Assembly (NCBI RefSeq): GCF_020873875.1
Contig: NZ_JAHWGU010000035.1
Location: 27,457-91,456, forward strand
DNA length: 64,000 nt
DNA from: Actinoplanes sp. DH11
GTDB taxonomy: Bacteria > Actinomycetota > Actinomycetes > Mycobacteriales > Micromonosporaceae
Direction of reading: 5' to 3'
This document shows positions 52,329-62,572 of this stretch, one piece after another; position 1 is the stretch's first letter; each line of letters starts with the position of its first letter. Below the pieces are notes generated by a model. That model saw only the letters and a program-made list of their open reading frames with translations, ran no database searches and was not told where the DNA came from. Position numbers and translations under genes: made by a program.

Positions 52329-52976
52329 GTGTCAGGCGTCGACGACTTCTACCGTGACGTGGCCCGCATCGCCCTCGCCGTCGCCACCAAACACGGCTTC
52401 GTCCTGGGCGGCGGAGTGGCCTGGCTGGTCAACGGGCTGGTGTCCCGCCCCACCGAGGACATCGACCTGTTCACCGACACCGCCGGCGCGGTGCAGGCGG
52501 CCGCCGGCGAGGTCACCGCCGCCCTGCTCACCGCCGGGTACCGCGTCGAACGCGAAGAAGCCGACGAACTCTTCGAAGGCATGAACGCCGACATCGAGGA
52601 GTTCCTGGTCGCGAGCACCGACCGCGCCCTGCGCCTGACCCTGTGCCGCCTCGACCGCCACCGCACGCCCGTCGTGATGGACGTGGGCCCGGTGATGCAC
52701 CTCGACGACCTGGTGGCGACGAAGGTGGCGGCCCTGGTCAACCGGCGCGAGGTCCGCGACTACATCGACGTGGCGGCGGCCCTGGAACGCTACCCGCTGG
52801 ACCAGATCCTGCGCCTGGCGCACGCGGCCGACCCGGCACTCGATCCGGAGGACATCGCGGACGCCGGCCGCTACCTGGACCGGTTGGATGATGCGCGGTT
52901 CGCCCTCTACGGGCTGGACGCCGCAGCGATCAAGCGTCTCCGCGCCCGCCTGGCCGACTGGCCGAGATCTGCCTGA
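52329..52976 (+). CDS. Nucleotidyltransferase, AbiEii/DUF6036-like
   Basis: A 215-residue protein from a GTG at 52329. HGFVLGGGVAWLVNGLVSRP followed by TEDIDLFTD is the Gly-rich motif and paired acidic residues of a polymerase-beta-fold nucleotidyltransferase. VVMDVGPVMHLDDLVATKVA with REVRDYIDVAAAL resembles the second half of AbiEii toxins. AbiEii toxins pair with an AbiEi antitoxin, usually upstream; none is seen here, where the upstream gene is an opposite-strand winged-helix protein. It may be an orphan or non-toxin member. An in-frame ATG at 52290 would lengthen it by 13 residues. Confidence 0.78.
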   Translation: MSGVDDFYRDVARIALAVATKHGFVLGGGVAWLVNGLVSRPTEDIDLFTDTAGAVQAAAGEVTAALLTAGYRVEREEADELFEGMNADIEEFLVASTDRALRLTLCRLDRHRTPVVMDVGPVMHLDDLVATKVAALVNRREVRDYIDVAAALERYPLDQILRLAHAADPALDPEDIADAGRYLDRLDDARFALYGLDAAAIKRLRARLADWPRSA

Positions 52977-53248
52977 GACGCCCGGTGCGTCGGTGCCGCT
53001 GGTCGCTTTGTCCGCCGGCTCCCGCGCAGTGCCTGGCACGCTGCTGGCCCGCCCGCTGGTGTTCCGCCCGCTGCTGGCCCGCCTGCTGGTGTTCCGCTTT
53101 CGCCGTTGCTTCGCCTGCTGGTGGTGCGCCTGCGGGTGGTCCGCCTGCTGGTGGTCCGCTTGCGCTGCTGGCCCGCCCGCGCTTTTGATCCGCTCCGGGT
53201 CTCAACCCGCTGCGTTTGTGGTCCTTTTTATCGCGCCGGAAATTCCGG

Positions 53249-53590
53249 TCAGGCCGGGACGCGGGACCGCAGGCGGGGGTGCCGGGCCTCCCAGGCCGCC
53301 CGAACGCCGCGCGGCAGATTGAGATCCGCCCAGACCCGGGTCAGGGTGGCGCCGTCGAGGAATGCGCGCAGTTCGTCGACCCGAATCGCCTCGCGGAGCA
53401 CATTCTCATACATCCACAACAGCATGGTCCGCTGTCCGAGATCGAACGCCCGCTGCGGGTTCCACCAAAGTCGCAACGGCAATTCGACGAACCCGCTCGT
53501 GGGCCCGCGCAATTCGCTCAGCGTGCCCGCCACGACGACCGGCCGGTGGGGACGGGCCAGGTGCATGACCGGGGCTGCGCTGACGGACAT
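53249..53590 (-). CDS. Conserved actinobacterial hypothetical protein
   Basis: A 113-residue protein. LARPHRPVVVAGTLSELRGP with TSGFVELPLRLWWNPQRAF, MLLWMYENVLREAIRVDELR and NLPRGVRAAWEARHP resembles a small protein family common in Streptomyces and relatives, with no known function. No signal or membrane span. It lies between two repeat-rich stretches (52977-53248 is a CTGGTGGTGCG-type degenerate repeat with no gene) and is preceded by a palindromic site at 53628-53657. Confidence 0.7.
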   Translation of the reverse strand: MSVSAAPVMHLARPHRPVVVAGTLSELRGPTSGFVELPLRLWWNPQRAFDLGQRTMLLWMYENVLREAIRVDELRAFLDGATLTRVWADLNLPRGVRAAWEARHPRLRSRVPA

Positions 53591-53627
53591 GGCATCAGCC
53601 TAAACCGACACAACCCCCGAAAGGCAA

Positions 53628-53657
53628 CCCCCTAGGTTCCTAGGACGCTTTAGGGGG
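53628..53657. promoter_or_regulatory. Nested palindrome upstream of a hypothetical gene
   Basis: CCCCCTA (53628-53634) and TAGGGGG (53651-53657) form an inverted repeat that encloses CCTAGG-TT-CCTAGG. It lies 38-67 bp upstream of the minus-strand gene that starts at 53590. It could be an operator; no regulator is identified. Confidence 0.35.
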
Positions 53658-53687
53658 AGTGCGGCGGCTCCATTCCGATGCGAAACG

Positions 53688-53849
53688 CTATGCCGGAGAG
53701 CCCCGGAGGTTCACCGTCATTGCGAGCGGCCAAGGGGGCGTGGCGACATCTTCACCGGAGTTATCGCCATCGCCCAGTACGGGATGAGAAATGCCCCAGA
53801 TCTCGCCGATTGCCCCGGCGCCCGGATCCACCTCACGCACAGAAGCCAT
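53688..53849 (-). CDS. Possible small protein (53 residues)
   Basis: From the ATG at 53849 the frame reads MASVREVDPGAGAIGEIWGI, continues SHPVLGDGDNSGEDVATPPW and ends NLRGSPA before a TAG at 53690-53688. The composition is protein-like and unlike the repeat DNA just upstream, where the same frame continues as repetitive sequence. No ribosome site is clear. No family is recognised. Confidence 0.35.
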   Translation of the reverse strand: MASVREVDPGAGAIGEIWGISHPVLGDGDNSGEDVATPPWPLAMTVNLRGSPA

Positions 53850-53897
53850 AGAGACACCCGGGCCGGACAGGCAACCCCCGGGGCAGAACGCCGGCCG

Positions 53898-54060
53898 AGC
53901 CGAATGCCGAACGCCGCCGTGCAGTCGCGCCGGCCACGCCGAACGCCGCCGTGCAGTCGCCGACCGCACCGACCGCGCCGAACGCCGCCGTGTAGTCGCG
54001 GGCGCGCCGAACGCCGGCGTGCAGTCGCGCCGACCGCGCCGAACGCCGGGTGCGGCAAGC
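53898..54060. repeat. Degenerate GC-rich minisatellite
   Basis: The unit CGCCGAACGCCGCCGTGCAG and variants (GTGTAGTCGCG, GGCGTGCAGTCGC) recur five to six times with irregular spacing. Reading frames over it are simple repeats. It adjoins hairpin copy B, as a similar repeat block adjoins copy A. Confidence 0.7.
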
Positions 54061-54122
54061 GCGACCACGCCGAACCGGCTGCAGCGGCCCCGAGAGTGCC
54101 GAACGCGTCGTTCACGGCGAGA

Positions 54123-54199
54123 TGTTGATCTGCTAGCGATGCGAAATTGCGGTTTCAGGCCCATGATCACAGCGATTTCGTAGCGCTAGCAGATCAACA
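54123..54199. repeat. 77-bp hairpin element, copy B
   Basis: Arms TGTTGATCTGCTAGCG (54123-54138) and CGCTAGCAGATCAACA (54184-54199) are identical to those of copy A at 21624-21700; the 45-bp interior differs at four positions. The shared GGCGAGA immediately before the left arm extends the similarity. The gene-free stretch 53850-54562 otherwise holds only repeats. Confidence 0.9.
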
Positions 54200-54439
54200 A
54201 CGCCACGCTGACTTCCGTGCGGTGGATCGCGGCTGGAATGCGCCAGAGTTGAGGGCGAAAAGACACCACACCGCCTGCATGTGCCTCGCCCGCAGCGTCG
54301 GTGGCAGGCTCGCGGTGCCCGCGCCCGGACGCCGACAGAACCGTCCCGAACCGGCGCCCGAGCCGTCGTGAACCAGCGGGCAGGTGCGAGAGGCGCCAGA
54401 AGTGCGGAAGGGACGAAAGCCGCGTGGGTATGGCGGCTA

Positions 54440-54529
54440 GACGGCAAGGCGGGCAACGACGGCAACGCGGGGAACGACGGCAAGGCGGGCAAGGACGGCA
54501 AGGCGGGCAAGGGCGGCAACGCGGGCAAG
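54440..54529. repeat. 18-bp tandem minisatellite
   Basis: Five 18-bp units (GACGGCAAGGCGGGCAAC and variants) at 54440-54457, 54458-54475, 54476-54493, 54494-54511 and 54512-54529. One frame reads as Gly-X-Y triplets, but it has no plausible gene around it. Confidence 0.85.
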
Positions 54530-54562
54530 GTGGGGCAAGGCAGGTAAGGCGCGAAAAGCGAC

Positions 54563-55315
54563 CTATGCCGTGGCGAGGCGGGTGGTGACTATCAGGTCGT
54601 TCAGGGCCGCCAGCGCCTCCGGATCGGCCTGGTCCGGCAGGGCGGACGCGTCGCGGGCGGTTTCCAGTTCGGCGCGCAGGCGGGGGATGTCGGCGTCGAG
54701 GCGGGCTGTGGCACCGGGTGGGAACGGGCCGTGTTCGGCCAGTCGTTTGGTGGCTATCAGGTCGGCGACGTACGGCATGGTCGCGCCCAGCTTGCCGAGG
54801 TCGGTCTCCAAGTGCCCGGTGCGCATCAGGTGGATGCCGGTGAGCAGGACCCGCAGGGTGTAGAGGGCGGGCTTCAGTTCCCCGGTCCGGCGGTAGAGCC
54901 GTTCCTGGGTGGTCGCGAACCCCAGGTAGTGGTGGGCGTGATGGCGGGTGATCAGTCCGGGCGCGAGGTCACGCAGGGCGGCGTGCACCGGGCCGGTGAC
55001 GACGACGAGCGGGGAGAGGAGTTGTTCCAGGACGTAGCCGTTGCGCCCGGTCAGCAGCCGGCCGAATTTGAGCAGGTCGTGGCTGACCACGTCGAGTTCG
55101 ACGCCGTCGCGCACGCCCATGTGCTGCAGCGTGTCGGGGCCGGTGCGGAGCCCGACGACCTCGGCGGCCGGCAGCAGGTGGGCGGCGCGCAGGTCGAGGT
55201 CGGAGTCGACGGAGGCGAAGCCGTACAGGTGGGCGCCGCTGACCGTGGCGAAGATCAGGGGGTAGGGCAGGGCGCGGGCGGCGTCGGCGGCCCACACGGG
55301 GACGTCGGTGGTCAC
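54563..55315 (-). CDS. RlaP-like nucleotidyltransferase, copy 1
   Basis: A 250-residue polymerase-beta-fold protein of the RlaP/YcgL type. Motif: LIFATVSGAHLYGFASVDSD followed by LDLRAAHL gives the SGAHLYG loop and the Asp pair. ELDVVSHDLLKFGRLLTGRN with YVLEQLLSPLVV, and a helical C-terminal half (TGELKPALYTLRVLLTGIHL), match the family, which is linked to RNA repair next to RNA ligases in some bacteria. No RNA ligase gene is nearby. The GTG at 55315 overlaps the stop of its paralogue (GTGA), so the pair is co-translated. Confidence 0.8.
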   Translation of the reverse strand: MTTDVPVWAADAARALPYPLIFATVSGAHLYGFASVDSDLDLRAAHLLPAAEVVGLRTGPDTLQHMGVRDGVELDVVSHDLLKFGRLLTGRNGYVLEQLLSPLVVVTGPVHAALRDLAPGLITRHHAHHYLGFATTQERLYRRTGELKPALYTLRVLLTGIHLMRTGHLETDLGKLGATMPYVADLIATKRLAEHGPFPPGATARLDADIPRLRAELETARDASALPDQADPEALAALNDLIVTTRLATA

Positions 55316-55992
55316 GGCGGTGACGGTACGGGGTGCAGGTTGCGTTCCCGGACCCGGTGCAGCAGGTCGTCGACGCGGGACCGGTCCGGGTGCTCGGGCA
55401 GGGACGTCGAGGCCGCCGCCCGGTCCAGGTCGGCGAGCAGCCGGTCCGACCAGCCGGTGACGTCGTCCCACGGGACGTCGCCGTGTTTGACCGCGAGCAG
55501 GCGGTCGCGCAGCGGGCTCACGTCGACCAGGACCTCACCGGTTCGCAGCAGGTGCGCGCCCGCCACCAGCAGCCGGATCATGTGCATGGCCTGTTTGTGG
55601 TTGGTCTCGCCGGTGCGGGCGCGGCGGGCCCGGACCCGGGTGAGCTGGTCGCGCGCGTACGACCCGTACGTCTGCGCCACCCGCCGGGAGAGGAACGCCT
55701 GCCGTGCGCCCAGCAGGTCCTCGCCGTCGGGGCCGATGGATTCGACGATCGGGGACCAGAGCACTTCCAGGACTGTCGGGTTGCCCTGGGCGGCGAGCAC
55801 GCAGAACCGTTCGATCTCCCAGTTGAACTGTTCGTCGCGCGGGCCGTCGAAGTGGGTGGGCGGTTTGTCGAGGCCCCAGAAGGATTTGGTGGGTGCGACG
55901 AACACGCCCCGCCGGTCGTGGTCGGAGCCGGGTCCGGCGAGTCCGTAGGCCCGGGACCCGACCACGACCGACAGAGCGAGCGGGAACATCAT
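55312..55992 (-). CDS. RlaP-like nucleotidyltransferase, copy 2
   Basis: A 226-residue relative of the next gene. LALSVVVGSRAYGLAGPGSD with HDRRGVFVAPTKSFWGL has the GSRAYG loop and an Asp pair; FNWEIERFCVLAAQGNPTVL followed by EVLWSPI, and TNHKQAMHMIRLLVAGAHLL, complete the pattern. The two paralogues are only distantly similar and may form a heteromeric enzyme. Two adjacent ATGs (55992, 55989) could open the frame; no strong ribosome site. It follows the aldo/keto reductase gene on the same strand by 13 bp. Confidence 0.82.
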   Translation of the reverse strand: MMFPLALSVVVGSRAYGLAGPGSDHDRRGVFVAPTKSFWGLDKPPTHFDGPRDEQFNWEIERFCVLAAQGNPTVLEVLWSPIVESIGPDGEDLLGARQAFLSRRVAQTYGSYARDQLTRVRARRARTGETNHKQAMHMIRLLVAGAHLLRTGEVLVDVSPLRDRLLAVKHGDVPWDDVTGWSDRLLADLDRAAASTSLPEHPDRSRVDDLLHRVRERNLHPVPSPP

Positions 55993-56005
55993 GCGAGCGG
56001 CACCA

Positions 56006-57001
56006 TCAGAGGTCGAGGACCGTGGCGTCGATCTCGTCGAGCTCCGCGGTGGAGAACTCCGGTGTCGCCAGGGCGGCGATGTTGTTCTCCAGCTGCGTGA
56101 CACTGGACGCCCCGATGATCAGGCTGGTCATCCGGGGGTCGCGCAGCGCCCACGCCAGGGCCATCTGGGCGAGGCTCTGGCCGCGCCGCTTCGCGATGTC
56201 GTTGAGCGTGTGCAGCCGGCCCATGGTGCGCTCGTCGAGGGCGCTCTCGTTGAGGAAGACGCTGGTGCGGATCCGGGAGTCGGCGGGGACGCCCTGGAAG
56301 TAGCGGTCGGTGAGCAGGCCCTGCTGCAGCGGGCTGAACGCGATGCAGCCGGCACCGGCGTCCTCGAGGGTGTCGAGGAGCCGGTCGTGCTCGATCCAGC
56401 GGTTCAGGATCGAGTAGGACGGCTGGTGGATCAGCAGCGGGGTGCCCAGTTCGCCCAGGATCCGGGCCGCCTCGGCCGCCTGCGCGCTCTTGTAGTTCGA
56501 GATGCCGACGTAGAGGGCCTTGCCGGAGCGCACGATCGCGTCGAGCGCGCTCATCGTCTCCTCGAGCGGCGTCGCCGGGTCGGGCCGGTGGTGGTAGAAG
56601 ACGTCGACGTAGTCCAGGCCCATCCGGGTCAGCGACTGGTCGAGCGAGGAGATCAGGTACTTGCGGGAGCCGAAGTCGCCGTACGGGCCGTCCCACATGG
56701 TGTAGCCGGCCTTGGTGGAGATGACCAGCTCGTCGCGGTACGGCCGGAGGTCGGAGGCGAGCAGCCGGCCGAAGTTGGACTCGGCGCTGCCGGGCGGGGG
56801 ACCGTAGTTGTTGGCCAGGTCGAAGTGGGTCACGCCGAGGTCGAAGGCGCGGCGCACGATCTCGCGCTGCCGGTCGAGGGCCCGGGTGTCGCCGAAGTTG
56901 TGCCAGAGGCCGAGGGAGATGGCGGGAAGCTTCAGGCCGCTGCGACCGGCACGCCGGTAGGTCATCGAGCCGTAGCGGGTCGCGTCAGGGGTGTACGTCA
57001 C
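56006..57001 (-). CDS. Aldo/keto reductase (YghZ-like)
   Basis: A 331-residue TIM-barrel oxidoreductase. Catalytic residues appear as Asp and Tyr in FDLANNYGPPPGSAESNFG, Lys in LVISTKAGYTMW and His in VFYHHRPDPATPLEE. GISNYKSAQAAEAARI, GAGCIAFSPLQQGLLTDRYF and SLIIGASSVTQLENNI agree with the L-glyceraldehyde-3-phosphate reductase (YghZ) subgroup. The GTG at 57001 (TYTPDATRYGSMTYRRAGRS) fits the usual N-terminus. It should use NADPH; the physiological aldehyde is not shown by the sequence. It diverges from the riboswitch-gcvP unit. Confidence 0.92.
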   Translation of the reverse strand: MTYTPDATRYGSMTYRRAGRSGLKLPAISLGLWHNFGDTRALDRQREIVRRAFDLGVTHFDLANNYGPPPGSAESNFGRLLASDLRPYRDELVISTKAGYTMWDGPYGDFGSRKYLISSLDQSLTRMGLDYVDVFYHHRPDPATPLEETMSALDAIVRSGKALYVGISNYKSAQAAEAARILGELGTPLLIHQPSYSILNRWIEHDRLLDTLEDAGAGCIAFSPLQQGLLTDRYFQGVPADSRIRTSVFLNESALDERTMGRLHTLNDIAKRRGQSLAQMALAWALRDPRMTSLIIGASSVTQLENNIAALATPEFSTAELDEIDATVLDL

Positions 57002-57066
57002 AACCGACACCCTAGGACTGTGATCCAACGGGGTGTGCGCTGGTAGGTTGGTCGGGCCGGCAATAC

Positions 57067-57200
57067 CCGCACGGGAGAGACCGTCCTCGTCGAAGGACGG
57101 CGCCGAAGGGGCAAATCCTCCCCGGAACCTCTCAGGCAAAAGGACCGCGTGGGCAGGCGACTCTGAAATGCCCGGCATGTGGGTATGACAGAGGGGGAGG
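57067..57200 (+). ncRNA. Glycine riboswitch
   Basis: The leader before gcvP contains the conserved glycine-aptamer strings CGGGAGAGACC, CGCCGAAGGGGCAAAT, CTCTCAGGCAAAAGGACCG and GGCAGGCGACTCTG in the right order, closing with GACAGAGGGGGAGG. It should sense glycine and turn on gcvP when glycine is abundant. A full second aptamer is not evident; the 3' part looks like the single-aptamer form with an adjoining helix. Confidence 0.9.
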
Positions 57201-57234
57201 TTGCACGTCGACCTTCTCACGCCTGGAGTCGCCC

Positions 57235-60036
<2,802 letters not shown>

Positions 60037-60055
60037 GGCAGTCTTCCTGTCGCAT

Positions 60056-60092
60056 GCGCAGGTCGCGGTCCCCCGGGGGTCGCGGCCTGCGC
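60056..60092 (+). terminator. Hairpin terminator after gcvP
   Basis: GCGCAGG (60056-60062) pairs with CCTGCGC (60086-60092); the inner TCGCGGTCCC / GGGGGTCGCGG continues the stem around a short loop, giving a stem of about 17 bp with a few G-U pairs. It lies 20 bp after the gcvP stop and just before the convergent DUF5999 gene. No long U tract follows, as is common in actinobacteria. Confidence 0.7.
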
Positions 60093-60137
60093 CGTCTTCA
60101 TCTGGTTACGCTGAGTTGCTTCTGGGTGCTGCCGTGC

Positions 60138-60338
60138 TCAGGCCGCGAGGGCGTGCACGGCCGGGCCACGGTGCGGCTCGATCAGCGTGCCGTCCGGCAG
60201 GAGTTCGCCGGTGTCCTCGAAAACGATGACGCCGTTGCAGAGCAGGGACCAGCCCTGTTCGCAGAACGTCACGATGATCTTGGCGGCCTCGCGGTCGGTC
60301 GCGTCGGCTGGAGGACAGGGGTTCAAGTGCTGGCACAT
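60138..60338 (-). CDS. DUF5999-family small protein
   Basis: A 66-residue protein. MCQHLNPCPPADATDREAAK with EQGWSLLCNGVIVFEDTGEL and LLPDGTLIEPHRG is the full-length DUF5999 pattern of actinobacteria. Three cysteines (CQHLNPC and LLC) could bind metal. Function unknown. GGAGA 9 nt upstream of the ATG at 60338 supports the start. It diverges from the aminodeoxychorismate synthase gene. Confidence 0.88.
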   Translation of the reverse strand: MCQHLNPCPPADATDREAAKIIVTFCEQGWSLLCNGVIVFEDTGELLPDGTLIEPHRGPAVHALAA

Positions 60339-60364
60339 CTTGGTGTTCTCCGTGTTGGGGGCTG

Positions 60365-60378
60365 TGTGAAGGTTCACA
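60365..60378. promoter_or_regulatory. Small palindrome in the DUF5999/pabB gap
   Basis: TGTGAA-GG-TTCACA is a perfect 14-bp inverted repeat in the 89-bp gap between two divergent genes, 27 bp upstream of the DUF5999 start. It is a candidate operator; nothing more supports it. Confidence 0.3.
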
Positions 60379-60427
60379 AAGTCGGTGTCGGACGTTACCT
60401 CACATCGAACGACGGCGGTTCCACCCG

Positions 60428-61696
60428 GTGACGCCGTTCGCGCACTGGACCGCGTCTCCGATGCTCCACGCGACGGGACCGGTCGACCACTTGCTGTCCA
60501 CTCCCTCCGGGGCCCCGCCGGCCGCACCGGCCGCCTGCCAAGCCCGTCACCATGCGTTACGTGCCTTCCGGTGGTATCGGGGTGATCCCGGTGACCCTGC
60601 CGAGCTTCTGTCCGGGTTCCTGGCCGACAACGGACTGCCGGTGCGAAACCTTGGCCGAACGGATGACAAAAACAGGACGATCGGCGATAGCACTATTTGC
60701 GGAGCAGCACTCTACGTATCCGCCGATGCCGGATCCGTAATGGCTGGTGCGGTGCTCGGAGCACCCTCCCCGGTTCCCGTTGTGCCTGACGTTTATGCCA
60801 TCGTCTACGAACATTCCTCAAAAAGTCGCCATAAGTCGGACTTTACTCTGTCGTCGTCGGCTGGTACAGCATCCGGCTGGTCGATCGGTGCGTGGCGCGA
60901 CAGCTGGACCCGTGACGAACACGCCCACGCCGTCGAGCAGGTGCGGGCCGCGATCGGCCGGGGCGACGTCTACCAGGTCAACGTCGTCGGGCACGCCGCG
61001 GCCGCGTACCGCGGCGACCCGGCGCCCGCCCTGCGCCGGGTCGCCGCGCTGCCCGGCGCCCGCTACGGCGGCGTGCTGGCCGGCCCCGGCTGGGCGCTGG
61101 CGACCGCGTCACCGGAAACCCTCGTCGAGGTCCGGGACGGCCGGGTCGTCACCCGCCCGATCAAAGGCACCCGCCCGGCCACCGAGGCGGGCCTGCGCGA
61201 ACTGCTCGCCTCGGCGAAGGAACGGGCCGAACATGTGATGATCGTCGACCTGGAGCGCAACGACCTCGCCCGTCTGCCCGGGACGGGGCCGGTGCGGGTG
61301 GACGAGCTGTTCGCCGTACGCCGGTGGGTCGGCCTCTGGCAGGCCGAGTCCGTCGTCTCCGCGCCCCTGGACGGCGACGTCGGCCTCGCCGACCTGCTTC
61401 GGGCCATCTGTCCCGGCGGCAGCGTGACCGGCGCACCCAAGCTGGCCGCGCTGTCCCGGATCGCCGAACTGGAACCGGTCGGCCGGGGCGTCAGCATGGG
61501 CGGGGCCGGCTGGCTCGGCCACGACCACCTCGACCTCGGTCTCACCATCCGCACGGTCGCGGCCGACGGCGCCCGGCTGCACGCCTGGGCCGGCGGCGGC
61601 ATCACCGCGGACAGCGACCCGATCGCCGAGGTCGACGAGGCCGCCGCCAAGGCCGCCCCGATCCGGGCCGCACTGGCCTCGGTCACGCTCCCATAG
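60428..61696 (+). CDS. pabB: Aminodeoxychorismate synthase component I-like enzyme
   Basis: A 422-residue chorismate-binding enzyme. RPIKGTRPATEAGLRELLAS, HVMIVDLERNDLARLPGTGP, CPGGSVTGAPKLAALSRIAE and LHAWAGGGITADSDPIAEVD are the catalytic chorismate-binding blocks; RGDVYQVNVVGHAAAAYRGD begins the domain. The product would be aminodeoxychorismate for folate (or for a p-aminobenzoate-derived metabolite). No glutaminase (pabA) is adjacent. The first 150 residues are variable, and the DNA at about 60640-60890 is clearly poorer in GC than its surroundings although the frame stays open. The GTG at 60428 has no good ribosome site. Confidence 0.85.
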   Translation: MTPFAHWTASPMLHATGPVDHLLSTPSGAPPAAPAACQARHHALRAFRWYRGDPGDPAELLSGFLADNGLPVRNLGRTDDKNRTIGDSTICGAALYVSADAGSVMAGAVLGAPSPVPVVPDVYAIVYEHSSKSRHKSDFTLSSSAGTASGWSIGAWRDSWTRDEHAHAVEQVRAAIGRGDVYQVNVVGHAAAAYRGDPAPALRRVAALPGARYGGVLAGPGWALATASPETLVEVRDGRVVTRPIKGTRPATEAGLRELLASAKERAEHVMIVDLERNDLARLPGTGPVRVDELFAVRRWVGLWQAESVVSAPLDGDVGLADLLRAICPGGSVTGAPKLAALSRIAELEPVGRGVSMGGAGWLGHDHLDLGLTIRTVAADGARLHAWAGGGITADSDPIAEVDEAAAKAAPIRAALASVTLP

Positions 61697-61861
61697 GCGG
61701 CGCACAGCCTGCTCCGAGCCCTCTCTCCCGGATGCGTGCCACTGTCGGCGTCTGCCCCCACGGCGGGCAGCGAAGCGCGTAGGTTCACCACCGCGCGTCA
61801 CCGATCAAGGTCACCAGCAGCACGCTGCGTGGCCACCTGGCTCCAGGGGAGGGGCTATCCG

Positions 61862-62551
61862 ATGCTTCAGCTCGACGAACCGGTCACCCGGCGAACCCAC
61901 CGGTCCGGCATCCGCCTCCGCGTCATCCCGCCGACCGGCCGGCGTCCCCCCGCCCCGCGCCGGCTTCTCCTCGCGCCGCGCCAGCTTCCCCTCGCGCCGC
62001 GCCAGCTTCCCCCGCGCCGGCTTTTTCCCGCGCCGCGACAGGGCGTCACCCCGGCCGCCGTCACGCGGCACGAGGAGTTCGCCGGGTTCGTCCGCGAGTT
62101 CCTGTCGCGGCTGCAGAGCAGCGCCTTCCAGCTGTGCCGGGACTGGCACCTGGCGCAGGACCTGACCCAGACCACGCTCACCAAGCTGTTCCGCAGCTGG
62201 GAGCGAGCGAGCCACAGCGACAACCTGCCCGCGTACGCCCAGAAGATCCTGTTCCGGGTCTACCTGGACCACCGGCGGCGCCGCAGCTCCGCCGAGACCG
62301 CCCCCGGCACGCTGCGGGAGCCGGCCTACGAGATCAGCCCGGATCTTCGGCTGGACCTGCTGGGAGCGCTTTCCCGGTTGCCGGACCGTGACCGCACGAT
62401 AGTGGCGCTGCGTTACCTCGCCGACCACAGCGTCGAACAGGTGGCCGCGGAACTGGGCGTACCGGTCCAGGTGGTGAAGAGCCAGACCCGCCGTTCCCTG
62501 ATCAAGTTGCGTCACCTGATGGGCGCCGACCGTCCCGCCCTCTTCGCATGA
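61862..62551 (+). CDS. ECF-type RNA polymerase sigma factor
   Basis: A 229-residue sigma factor. After a basic, repetitive N-terminal extension of about 65 residues (RRLLLAPRQLPLAPRQLP units), region 2 reads FAGFVREFLSRLQSSAFQLC with DWHLAQDLTQTTLTKLFRSW. Region 4 reads LSRLPDRDRTIVALRYLADH with SVEQVAAELGVPVQVVKSQT. It resembles the SigE/SigM-like group of actinobacterial ECF factors. No anti-sigma gene is adjacent. GGGGAGGGG 8 nt before the ATG is a strong ribosome site. The N-terminal extension is unlike typical ECF factors and may be regulatory or disordered. Confidence 0.88.
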   Translation: MLQLDEPVTRRTHRSGIRLRVIPPTGRRPPAPRRLLLAPRQLPLAPRQLPPRRLFPAPRQGVTPAAVTRHEEFAGFVREFLSRLQSSAFQLCRDWHLAQDLTQTTLTKLFRSWERASHSDNLPAYAQKILFRVYLDHRRRRSSAETAPGTLREPAYEISPDLRLDLLGALSRLPDRDRTIVALRYLADHSVEQVAAELGVPVQVVKSQTRRSLIKLRHLMGADRPALFA

Positions 62552-62572
62552 CGGCTCACTAGGATTTGCGGC

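Noticed and set aside
54281..54547. Open frame with collagen-like Gly-X-Y triplets
   Set aside because: The triplets come from an 18-bp minisatellite; the rest of the frame is repeat-like and there is no ribosome site or domain.
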